64,000 bases of DNA from positions 1 through 64,000 of the forward strand of contig CAJXVU010000007.1 in NCBI GenBank assembly GCA_913062555.1, read 5' to 3'. Both the position numbers and the translations under genes were made by a program. Of the stretch, positions 33,896 through 41,046 are shown one piece after another. The notes under the pieces were generated by a model. It worked only from the letters and a program-made list of their open reading frames with translations. It was not told the DNA's origin and made no database searches. Origin of the DNA: an uncultured Bacteroidota bacterium. Lineage in GTDB: Bacteria; Bacteroidota; Bacteroidia; Flavobacteriales; Flavobacteriaceae. Position 1 is the stretch's first letter. Each line of letters opens with the position of its first letter.

Positions 33896-34192
33896 ATGAT
33901 TGATGCAGCTGAACTTATTGACAATACTTTCCTCAGACAATTTCAACTTGAAGTTGATGACAAACTTGCAAAAATAGAATACTCACTACAAGATAGGAAG
34001 ATTTTTTTAACAAAACTCGTTGTCCCTGATTGTGTTTCTGATGAGATTTTTGTCGATGATTTTTTAAAATTAGTCATGGAAAACATTCAAGAACGTAATA
34101 TAAGTGTGGTACCAACGAGTCCTCCAATTGCTAAATTTATACGTAGAAACAGACGCTACAAATGTATGTTACCTGTTGGTCTTAGAATATAA
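33896..34192 (+). CDS. Degenerate GNAT-fold protein (COG2388-like)
   Basis: 98 residues from ATG 33896 (a TTG at 33878 is upstream, less likely). The layout follows the small COG2388/YjdJ-type acetyltransferases: FQLEVDDKLAKIEYSLQDRKIFLTKLVVP at the start and ISVVPTSPPIAKFIRRNRRYK near the end. The acetyl-CoA loop RGxGIGS expected after the VP is replaced by DCVSDEIFVDDFL. Catalysis is therefore doubtful. It may be a non-enzymatic relic fold or a binding protein. Confidence 0.7.
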   Translation: MIDAAELIDNTFLRQFQLEVDDKLAKIEYSLQDRKIFLTKLVVPDCVSDEIFVDDFLKLVMENIQERNISVVPTSPPIAKFIRRNRRYKCMLPVGLRI

Positions 34193-34212
34193 CTTAAGAT
34201 TTATAATATCAT

Positions 34213-34244
34213 AAAAAACCAGAACTCTAGAGTTCTGGTTTTTT
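34213..34244. terminator. Perfectly palindromic bidirectional terminator
   Basis: A 32-bp perfect palindrome centred on CTAG, with A-run and T-run ends. It serves the GNAT-like gene and the convergent mtaB. Confidence 0.9.
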
Positions 34245-34246
34245 AT

Positions 34247-35575
34247 TTATACTGCAACTTCTGCCGTAAAATCAAACCTCACTAAACCGTCATCATCAAT
34301 TTTATTCAGATTTACTTGATGTAAGGTATTCACTAATTCAGGGTTCCACGGCGCTTTTACTTTTACATAATTCTCTGTAAAACCATGAACATAGCCCGCT
34401 TTGTTTTCGCTTTCAAATAAAACTGTTCTTGAAGATCCAATTTGACTCTCATAAAATGCTCTCCGTTTTTTAGCCGATAAACCTCGAAGCATCTTACTGC
34501 GTTTAGATCTTACATTTTTAGGCACAATCGATTCCATTGAAGCCGCCATGGTATTATCTCTTTCAGAATATGTGAATACGTGTAAATAAGAAATGTCTAA
34601 GCTGCTTAAAAAATTATAAGTTTCCAAGAAATGGGCATCTGTCTCCCCAGGAAATCCAACAATAACATCTACTCCAATACAAGCATGAGGCATGACTTCT
34701 TTTATTTTGCTCACTCTTTCTACGTAAAGTTCACGCAAATATCTGCGTTTCATTAACTTTAAAATATCATTGTGTCCACTTTGTAATGGCACATGAAAAT
34801 GAGGAACAAATGTTTTGCTTTGCGATACAAATTCAATTGTTTCATTTTTTAATAAATTGGGTTCAATTGATGATATTCGTAAGCGTTCAATGCCGTCAAC
34901 TTCATCTAAAGCTTGAACCAATTCAAAAAAAGTATGTTCATGTTTTTTATTTCCAAACTCACCCCTGCCATAATCGCCTATATTAACGCCAGTTAATACA
35001 ATTTCCTTTATATTTTGCTCCGAAATTTCTTTAGCATTTTTCAAGACATTATTTAGAGTATCACTTCTGGAGATCCCTCTTGCTAAAGGAATAGTACAGT
35101 AGGTACATTTATAATCACAACCATCTTGCACTTTTAAAAACGCACGGGTTCGATCTCCTATAGAATAACTTCCCACATAAAAATCGGCCTCTTCAATTTC
35201 ACAAGAATGTACCTCTCCAAAATCATTCTTGGTGAGATCATTTAAATAATCTGTTATTTTGAATTTTTCGGTTGCGCCTAATACCAGATCAACACCATCA
35301 ACATCTGCCAGTTCTTGTGGTTTTAATTGTGCATAACAGCCAACAGCAGCAACAAAAGCATCAGGGTTGGCCTTTTGAGCTTGCTTTACTATAGTCTTAA
35401 AACGTTTATCCGCATTTTCAGTTACCGAACAGGTATTTATCACATAAATATCTGCAGATTCCGAAAAATCAACACGATCAAATCCTTCATTGACAAAACT
35501 TCTGGCAATCGTTGAAGTTTCTGAAAAGTTAAGCTTACAGCCTAGGGTATAAAAAGCAACTTTTTTTCGATTCAT
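34247..35575 (-). CDS. mtaB: tRNA (t6A37) methylthiotransferase
   Basis: 442 residues. The N-terminal UPF0004 domain carries three cluster cysteines (Cys13 LGCKLN, Cys49 NTCSV, Cys80 VGCYAQ). The radical-SAM domain has GCDYKCTYC with Cys153, Cys157 and Cys160. A C-terminal TRAM-like segment follows (about 370-436). This layout, and the absence of a longer linker, favours MtaB, which converts t6A to ms2t6A at position 37 of tRNA, over MiaB or RimO. It is monocistronic, with a -7 box at 35678-35685. Confidence 0.93.
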   Translation of the reverse strand: MNRKKVAFYTLGCKLNFSETSTIARSFVNEGFDRVDFSESADIYVINTCSVTENADKRFKTIVKQAQKANPDAFVAAVGCYAQLKPQELADVDGVDLVLGATEKFKITDYLNDLTKNDFGEVHSCEIEEADFYVGSYSIGDRTRAFLKVQDGCDYKCTYCTIPLARGISRSDTLNNVLKNAKEISEQNIKEIVLTGVNIGDYGRGEFGNKKHEHTFFELVQALDEVDGIERLRISSIEPNLLKNETIEFVSQSKTFVPHFHVPLQSGHNDILKLMKRRYLRELYVERVSKIKEVMPHACIGVDVIVGFPGETDAHFLETYNFLSSLDISYLHVFTYSERDNTMAASMESIVPKNVRSKRSKMLRGLSAKKRRAFYESQIGSSRTVLFESENKAGYVHGFTENYVKVKAPWNPELVNTLHQVNLNKIDDDGLVRFDFTAEVAV

Positions 35576-35662
35576 AAATTATCACCTGAATTTGCTTCAG
35601 GATCTTTTAAAATTTATATTTACACATCAATGCCTGCTCTACTTAACAATATAAAACAGATA

Positions 35663-35670
35663 TATTTTTG
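35663..35670 (+). promoter_or_regulatory. -7 box of binding-lipoprotein gene (TATTTTTG)
   Basis: TAnnTTTG match. It overlaps the GTG at 35668, so translation must start downstream, at ATG 35701. Confidence 0.55.
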
Positions 35671-35677
35671 TGGAGTG

Positions 35678-35685
35678 CAAATTTA
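35678..35685 (-). promoter_or_regulatory. -7 box of mtaB (TAAATTTG)
   Basis: TAnnTTTG match on the minus strand about 100 bp before the mtaB ATG. It is back-to-back with the plus-strand box at 35663-35670. Confidence 0.5.
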
Positions 35686-35700
35686 CAACTAATAAATCAT

Positions 35701-37329
35701 ATGCTAAAACTTAGTAAAACGTATTTGCCGTCGTTAATAAATTGCTTATCAATTAGTTGTATCTGCCTGTTTTTCTTTAATTGTAAAGACAATGACAGCT
35801 CCATTAAAAATCATTTAGTTTTTAGATATAATGAGCATAAAAACATTGGTTCATTAGACCCTGCTTTTGCAAAAGATAATGCCGATATTTGGGCGACAAA
35901 TCAATTGTTTAATGGCTTAGTTCAAATGGACGAACAAATGAATGTCCAGCCTTCCATAGCAAAATCCTGGAAAATCTCGGAAGATGCACTCTCCTACACT
36001 TTTACACTTAGAAATGATGTTAGTTTCCATAAACATTATCTCTTTGGAAAAGATTCGACAAGAAACGTTAATGCAGCAGATTTTGAGTATAGTTTAAATC
36101 GTCTTATTGACGATCAGGTAGCTTCTCCTGGTCGATGGGTATTAAACAAAGTTGATCACTTTAGCGCCCTAAATGATAGTACATTTCAGATACAGCTTAA
36201 ACAGCCTTTTCCAGCGTTCTTAGGCCTCTTAACAATGAAATACTGCACAGTAGTGCCTCAAGAGATTGTAGCGCATTATGGCATGGATTTTAGATCTAAT
36301 CCCATTGGTACAGGTCCGTTTAAATTTAAACGTTGGGAAGAAAATTTAAAATTGGTATTTAGAAAAAACCACAATTACTTTGAGAAGGACAGTAGCGGAT
36401 ATTATTTACCCTATTTAGAAGCCATTGCCATTACCTTTTTACCGGATAAACAAAGTGAATTTTTACAGTTTGCACAAGGCAATATTGATTTTGTTTCCGG
36501 CTTAGACGCTTCATATAAAGATGAAATTTTAACTGCAAAAGGCGATTTAAGAGCAATCTATAAGGAATCTGTTGACATGATTAGAGGACCTTATTTAAAT
36601 ACAGAATATTTGGCTTTTTTCATGGAATCCAAGCTTACTGAAATACAATCACTGCTCTTAAGGAAAGCAGTGAATTATGGCTTCGATCGCCAAAAAATGA
36701 TGACTTACTTACGCAATGGCATTGGAATTCCCGCCAATGGGGGTTTTATTCCTAAAGGATTACCGGGTTACAATAATCGTATCGGCTTTGAATATCTCCC
36801 TGAAAAATCTAGAGCATTGATCGCACAATTTAAAGAGGAAACTGGGATTGAAAATCCTGAGATCACAATTACTACCACTGGTAATTATTTAAGTTTTTGT
36901 GAATTTATTCAGCGTGAATTACAAAAAAACGGACTGCAGGTTAATGTTGATGTGGTACCCGCCTCTACTCTAAAAGAAGCAAAAGCTAATGGAAAACTGG
37001 ATATGTTTAGAGCCAGTTGGGTTGCCGACTACCCCGATGCCGAAAATTATTTATCGTTGTATTACAGTAAAAATTTTGCACCTCGTGGTCCAAACTATAC
37101 GCATTATAATAACACACTATTTGATTTGTGGTATGAAAAGGCTTTTACCGAAACCAATACTAAACAAAGGGAACTACTTTATACAAAAATGGATTCATTA
37201 GTTATGCAGGACGCTCCTGTTGTGCCCTTATTTTATGATGAAGTGGTTCGGTTTACAAGAAAAAATGTAAAAGGATTAGGCATTAACCCTATTAACTTAT
37301 TAGATTTGAAACGTGTAAATAAGAATTAA
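35701..37329 (+). CDS. Oligopeptide-type ABC transporter substrate-binding lipoprotein
   Basis: 542 residues from ATG 35701; the promoter position excludes the GTG 33 bp earlier. A lipoprotein signal ends FFNC (Cys28). The SBP family 5 (DppA/OppA) fold shows NIGSLDPAFAKDN, LFNGLVQMDEQMNVQPSIAKSW, NAADFEYSLNRLID and NPIGTGPFKFKRWEENLKLVF. The C-terminal part has WVADYPDAENYLSLYYSKN. It binds peptides or similar solutes. No permease or ATPase lies alongside, so it is an orphan binding protein or works with a transporter encoded elsewhere. Confidence 0.9.
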   Translation: MLKLSKTYLPSLINCLSISCICLFFFNCKDNDSSIKNHLVFRYNEHKNIGSLDPAFAKDNADIWATNQLFNGLVQMDEQMNVQPSIAKSWKISEDALSYTFTLRNDVSFHKHYLFGKDSTRNVNAADFEYSLNRLIDDQVASPGRWVLNKVDHFSALNDSTFQIQLKQPFPAFLGLLTMKYCTVVPQEIVAHYGMDFRSNPIGTGPFKFKRWEENLKLVFRKNHNYFEKDSSGYYLPYLEAIAITFLPDKQSEFLQFAQGNIDFVSGLDASYKDEILTAKGDLRAIYKESVDMIRGPYLNTEYLAFFMESKLTEIQSLLLRKAVNYGFDRQKMMTYLRNGIGIPANGGFIPKGLPGYNNRIGFEYLPEKSRALIAQFKEETGIENPEITITTTGNYLSFCEFIQRELQKNGLQVNVDVVPASTLKEAKANGKLDMFRASWVADYPDAENYLSLYYSKNFAPRGPNYTHYNNTLFDLWYEKAFTETNTKQRELLYTKMDSLVMQDAPVVPLFYDEVVRFTRKNVKGLGINPINLLDLKRVNKN

Positions 37330-37667
37330 TTGCTTTCAGTTTCGTCCACCGGCCTACCTATATCTTGAATTTCATCTTTTACTTTAATCGTTTCCTTTTT
37401 CCACTTCTTTTTAAGTAAAACATAAACTACATAAGCCAAAATAATACCAAAAGGCAAAACTAACAAACCGAGAGCAGTCGTATTACCCCAATTCAAACTC
37501 CAATCAAATAGTACAGCTAAAAATCCTATTATAAAACCACCCGCAAAAGTGCCCATATAATATATTACAATACCCAATACACCATATAACCATCGATGTT
37601 TATAATAATCCTGAGCGAGTTCATAATAATATTTACCAATAAAGAAAAGCAATAATAATCCCAGCAT
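37326..37667 (-). CDS. Small multi-pass membrane protein
   Basis: 113 residues with about three hydrophobic helices (1-15, 29-55 and 66-86) and an acidic/basic cytoplasmic tail (KKKWKKETIKVKDEIQ). No family recognised. It lies 17 bp downstream of the GlmU-like gene and is probably cotranscribed. Its end overlaps the convergent binding-lipoprotein gene by 4 bp. Confidence 0.7.
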   Translation of the reverse strand: MLGLLLLFFIGKYYYELAQDYYKHRWLYGVLGIVIYYMGTFAGGFIIGFLAVLFDWSLNWGNTTALGLLVLPFGIILAYVVYVLLKKKWKKETIKVKDEIQDIGRPVDETESN

Positions 37668-37684
37668 GATAATTTTGTTTTAGT

Positions 37685-38860
37685 TTAGCTTCTTCTATAC
37701 ATTTTAGTAGATTCAAAAACATGTTCCAAAATATTGGCATCATCTTGAGTAAAATCAATTTCACGCCTCTCCATTACTACTTTTGCAACTTCAAAAGCTT
37801 TTTTGGTCAGGTAAGTACTAAATCCACTTTTTCCACCCCAACTAAAACTAGGGATAAAATTTCTTGGAAAACCACTTCCAAAAATATTGGCACTTACACC
37901 AATTACAGTTCCCGTATTAAACATGGTATTAATCCCACATTTACTGTGATCGCCCATCATTAATCCACAAAACTGCAAACCTGTTCTAGCAAAACTTTCC
38001 GTATTATAATCCCAAATTCTTACTTCGGCATAATTATTTTTAAGATTTGAGTTATTAGAATCGGCGCCAATGTTACACCATTCTCCAATAACGGCATTTC
38101 CTAAATAACCTTCATGCCCTTTATTTGAGTTTTGAAAAATCACGGAATTTTTAAGTTCTCCACCAACAGTACAATTTGGACCAACTGTGGTTGCACCATA
38201 AATTTTGGTTCCGAGTTTAACCACCCCACCTTCACCTAGAGCAAAAGGACCACGTATAAGGCTTCCCTCCATGACTTCAGTATTTTTCCCAATATAAATT
38301 GGGCCTTTACTGGCATTCAAACTTGCAAATTGTACAATAGCCCCTTCTTCTATAAAAATATGTTCTGGAGCAATTACATTATTGCTTGTTGGTATTGGTT
38401 GAGACGTTCTATTTTTTGTAATCAATTCAAAGTCGTCCTGAATAGCACGATCATTTTTATAAAAAATATCCCAAGTATTTTCAATAAACAAACAATCACC
38501 ATCATACTCAATAGCTTCGTATGCTTCTAAATTAACTTCATCCTGAGAATCTTTAGTAAAAAACGCAATAAGGTCTTCTCCTTTAAATATTGCTTGATTT
38601 TCAGACAAGCTCTGGATCAAGGTCACGAGTTCAACATTAGGTGTAAATGAAGCATTTATCATAATATTTTCCTCCATTTCTACCATAGGATATTTAGGAG
38701 ACAAATAATCTTCTGTAACCGTAGTGGTGGTATAACCCAAATAAACCTCCCATTTTTCTCGAATGGTCAAAATACCAATTCTAATATCTGCAACTGGTCG
38801 TGTATATGTAAATGGTAACAAATTGTTACGAGAAGGGCCATCAAAAAGAATGTAATTCAT
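37685..38860 (-). CDS. GlmU-like protein with left-handed beta-helix
   Basis: 391 residues. The N-terminal domain recalls a nucleotidyltransferase (YILFDGPSRNNLLPFTYTRP), but lacks the GxGTRMxxxxPK loop expected of an active uridylyltransferase. From about residue 165 hexapeptide repeats form a left-handed beta-helix (IFIEEGAIVQFASL, GPIYIGKNTEVMEGSLIRGPFALGEG, NAVIGEWCNIGADSNNSNL). Homologues in Bacteroidota are named GlmU family. Sugar-nucleotide acetyl- or acyltransfer is plausible but unproven, and the nucleotidyl site may be inactive. Confidence 0.82.
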   Translation of the reverse strand: MNYILFDGPSRNNLLPFTYTRPVADIRIGILTIREKWEVYLGYTTTTVTEDYLSPKYPMVEMEENIMINASFTPNVELVTLIQSLSENQAIFKGEDLIAFFTKDSQDEVNLEAYEAIEYDGDCLFIENTWDIFYKNDRAIQDDFELITKNRTSQPIPTSNNVIAPEHIFIEEGAIVQFASLNASKGPIYIGKNTEVMEGSLIRGPFALGEGGVVKLGTKIYGATTVGPNCTVGGELKNSVIFQNSNKGHEGYLGNAVIGEWCNIGADSNNSNLKNNYAEVRIWDYNTESFARTGLQFCGLMMGDHSKCGINTMFNTGTVIGVSANIFGSGFPRNFIPSFSWGGKSGFSTYLTKKAFEVAKVVMERREIDFTQDDANILEHVFESTKMYRRS

Positions 38861-38884
38861 AGTTTTAAAATTCTAATCAGTACT

Positions 38885-38892
38885 CAAAGTTA
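38885..38892 (-). promoter_or_regulatory. -7 box of GlmU-like gene (TAACTTTG)
   Basis: TAnnTTTG on the minus strand, 24 bp before the ATG. Confidence 0.55.
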
Positions 38893-38914
38893 CATTTTAT
38901 AATACTTCAATAAA

Positions 38915-38946
38915 ATAAAAAAGCCTTTCAAATATTTGAAAGGCTT
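38915..38946 (-). terminator. Terminator after rpmE2
   Basis: Perfect stem AAGCCTTTCAAAT with matching arm. The T-run lies on the minus-strand side only. Confidence 0.85.
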
Positions 38947-38970
38947 AACTAAAATATAATTGCGCTTAAA

Positions 38971-39222
38971 TTACTTTTTGAACTTAGCGTATTTGTTTTT
39001 GAACTTATCAATACGTCCAGCAGTATCTATTAATTTAGATTTACCAGTATAAAAAGGATGAGATGTTCTTGAGATTTCCATTTTTACTAATGGATATTCA
39101 ACACCATCAACATCGATAGTTTCGTTAGCATTAACTGTAGACTTTGTTAAAAACACATCATTGTTAGACATATCTTTAAAAGCTACTAATCTATAATTCT
39201 CTGGATGTATACCTTTTTTCAT
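38971..39222 (-). CDS. rpmE2: 50S ribosomal protein L31, type B
   Basis: 83 residues. [22 protein letters not shown] opens the protein, [22 protein letters not shown] is in the middle, and FKNKYAKF ends it. There are no cysteines, so this is the zinc-independent type B (YkgM-like) form. It has its own promoter (39259-39266) and terminator. In many bacteria the zinc-free form is induced under zinc limitation, but in Flavobacteriaceae it is commonly the only L31. Confidence 0.96.
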   Translation of the reverse strand: MKKGIHPENYRLVAFKDMSNNDVFLTKSTVNANETIDVDGVEYPLVKMEISRTSHPFYTGKSKLIDTAGRIDKFKNKYAKFKK

Positions 39223-39258
39223 CGCTTAAACTTTATAATCGTTTCATTTTTCGAAGTG

Positions 39259-39266
39259 CAAATTTA
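39259..39266 (-). promoter_or_regulatory. -7 box of rpmE2 (TAAATTTG)
   Basis: TAnnTTTG on the minus strand, 36 bp before the ATG. Confidence 0.55.
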
Positions 39267-39477
39267 AGTATTTTTTATAAAAGAACAAGAATTTATTATA
39301 AAATAATTTACATCAATTATGCAATACTATGATAATAGACCAATTAGGCTCTTAATTTTTCATGTTTTTAAAACTCAAATCTTCCTTCCCCGACCTCTAT
39401 AACCAATTTTCATGGGATACCTTGCATGCAAATTTATGTAATTTTCTCTATCACAAAAATATAGTGTAACGTTTTAG

Positions 39478-39485
39478 TATATTTG
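39478..39485 (+). promoter_or_regulatory. -7 box of DUF4199 gene (TATATTTG)
   Basis: TAnnTTTG 43 bp upstream of the ATG. Confidence 0.55.
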
Positions 39486-39528
39486 TTTACTAACTAATCA
39501 TTAACAACTAAAAAAATAAAACAAAATT

Positions 39529-40056
39529 ATGAAAAACTCAATTAAGTCAAGTGCAATAAATTACGGTTTATATTTAGGTGGTTTATTGTCATTAATTATA
39601 GTATCAATTTACGCAATAGATCTCAGTCTTATGGTGAATATGTGGCTCGGAATAGGGTTGCTACTTGTTGTTGTTGGATTTGGTGTTGTTTCTGTTGCAA
39701 AATCAAAAAGTATTTTAGAAGGATTCATTAGCTTTAAACAAGCTTTTTCCTCTTATTTCATTACAATTGCGATCGGATTAGCAATTAATGTACTTGTAAG
39801 TGCAATTCTGTTTAATTTTATCGATCCAGAAGCCGCCGAGTTTATTAAAGAAAAAACAGTTGAGGTTACAATTCAAATGATGGAAGGATTTGGTGCACCT
39901 GCAGAGACTATTGCCGAAGCGGTTGAAAATATTGAAAGCCAAAACCAATATAGTCTAGTTAATATTCTTAAATCATTAGTATGGTCATTAGTGTTACAAA
40001 GTGTTATTGGTTTAATAGTAGCAGCAATAATGAAAAAAACTAATCCAGATGCTTAA
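39529..40056 (+). CDS. DUF4199 membrane protein
   Basis: 175 residues with four hydrophobic helices (about 12-28, 35-53, 72-95 and 146-168). The pattern KSSAINYGLYLGGLLSLI at the N terminus and GFISFKQAFSSYF before helix 3 matches DUF4199, a Bacteroidota membrane family of unknown function. The gene is usually found next to a GT2 glycosyltransferase, as here (42 bp downstream). A role in polyprenyl-sugar handling is a guess from that association. Confidence 0.88.
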   Translation: MKNSIKSSAINYGLYLGGLLSLIIVSIYAIDLSLMVNMWLGIGLLLVVVGFGVVSVAKSKSILEGFISFKQAFSSYFITIAIGLAINVLVSAILFNFIDPEAAEFIKEKTVEVTIQMMEGFGAPAETIAEAVENIESQNQYSLVNILKSLVWSLVLQSVIGLIVAAIMKKTNPDA

Positions 40057-40066
40057 TTAAATTCTT

Positions 40067-40074
40067 TATTTTTG
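40067..40074 (+). promoter_or_regulatory. -7 box before GT2 gene (TATTTTTG)
   Basis: TAnnTTTG 24 bp before the ATG at 40099, so the GT2 gene may have its own start besides read-through from DUF4199. Confidence 0.5.
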
Positions 40075-40098
40075 ACAATGAATTTAGAATTTACTTAA

Positions 40099-41046
40099 AT
40101 GAATATATCGGTAGTCATACCACTTCTTAACGAAAGCGACTCTTTAAACGAGTTACATGATTGGATTGCAAAGGTTATGCAATCCAATCATTTTTCTTAC
40201 GAAATCATTTTTATTGATGATGGCAGTACAGACAATTCTTGGCAAACCATAACGTCACTTATTGAAAAGGATAGCAATGTAAAAGGGATCCGTTTTTTTA
40301 AAAACTATGGCAAATCGCAAGCCCTCCACGCTGGTTTTTTAGAAACCAAAGGGGATGTTGTCATTACAATGGATGCCGATTTACAGGATAATCCTGAAGA
40401 AATTCCAGAGCTATATAATATGATTAGTGAAACCGGATTTGACTTGGTTTCTGGCTGGAAAAAGAAACGTTACGATTCTGTAATTTCTAAAAATATTCCT
40501 TCAAAACTATTTAATTGGGCTGCACGTAGAACTTCAGGAGTAAAGCTTCACGATTTTAATTGTGGTCTAAAAGCTTTTAAAAATACGGTTGTCAAAAACA
40601 TTGATGTCAATGGTGAAATGCATCGTTATATTCCTGTTTTAGCAAAAAACGCAGGCTTTTCTAATATTGGTGAAAAAGTAGTGCAACATCAAGCGCGAAA
40701 ATATGGCAAAACAAAATTTGGCATGGAACGCTTTATAAACGGGTTTTTGGACCTTATCACCATTTGGTTCGTATCTCGTTTTGGCAAACGTCCTATGCAC
40801 TTTTTTGGAGCATTAGGAGCTTTGATGTTTGTTATTGGGTTTGGTTTTGCAATTTATTTAGGTATTGACAAGCTATTTATCAACCCTGCTGGGCGACTTC
40901 TTACGGAAAGACCTCAATTTTATATTTCTTTGGTAACCATGATTATTGGTACACAGTTTTTTGTTGCCGGATTTCTTGGTGAAATTATTTTAGGATCACA
41001 AGACAATAAAGAGCGTTACAAAATAAACAAGAAAGCAAATCTTTAA
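40099..41046 (+). CDS. GT2 glycosyltransferase, DPM1/GtrB type
   Basis: 315 residues. The GT-A domain begins MNISVVIPLLNESDSL, contains IIFIDDGSTDNSW, and carries the metal-binding MDADLQDNPEEI. C-terminal helices at about 230-252 and 268-292 anchor it in the membrane. Similarity is to transferases that load a sugar onto undecaprenyl phosphate (GtrB/ArnC/DPM1 type). The sugar is unknown. Convergent overlap of 4 bp with the T9SS gene downstream. Confidence 0.92.
   Translation: MNISVVIPLLNESDSLNELHDWIAKVMQSNHFSYEIIFIDDGSTDNSWQTITSLIEKDSNVKGIRFFKNYGKSQALHAGFLETKGDVVITMDADLQDNPEEIPELYNMISETGFDLVSGWKKKRYDSVISKNIPSKLFNWAARRTSGVKLHDFNCGLKAFKNTVVKNIDVNGEMHRYIPVLAKNAGFSNIGEKVVQHQARKYGKTKFGMERFINGFLDLITIWFVSRFGKRPMHFFGALGALMFVIGFGFAIYLGIDKLFINPAGRLLTERPQFYISLVTMIIGTQFFVAGFLGEIILGSQDNKERYKINKKANL

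Larger units (their letters stand above)
39223..39528. other. Intergenic region holding two divergent promoters
   Basis: Gene-free 306 bp between rpmE2 and the DUF4199 gene. The minus-strand -7 box of rpmE2 is at 39259-39266 and the plus-strand -7 box for DUF4199 at 39478-39485. Nothing else is recognisable in the AT-rich middle. Confidence 0.5.
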
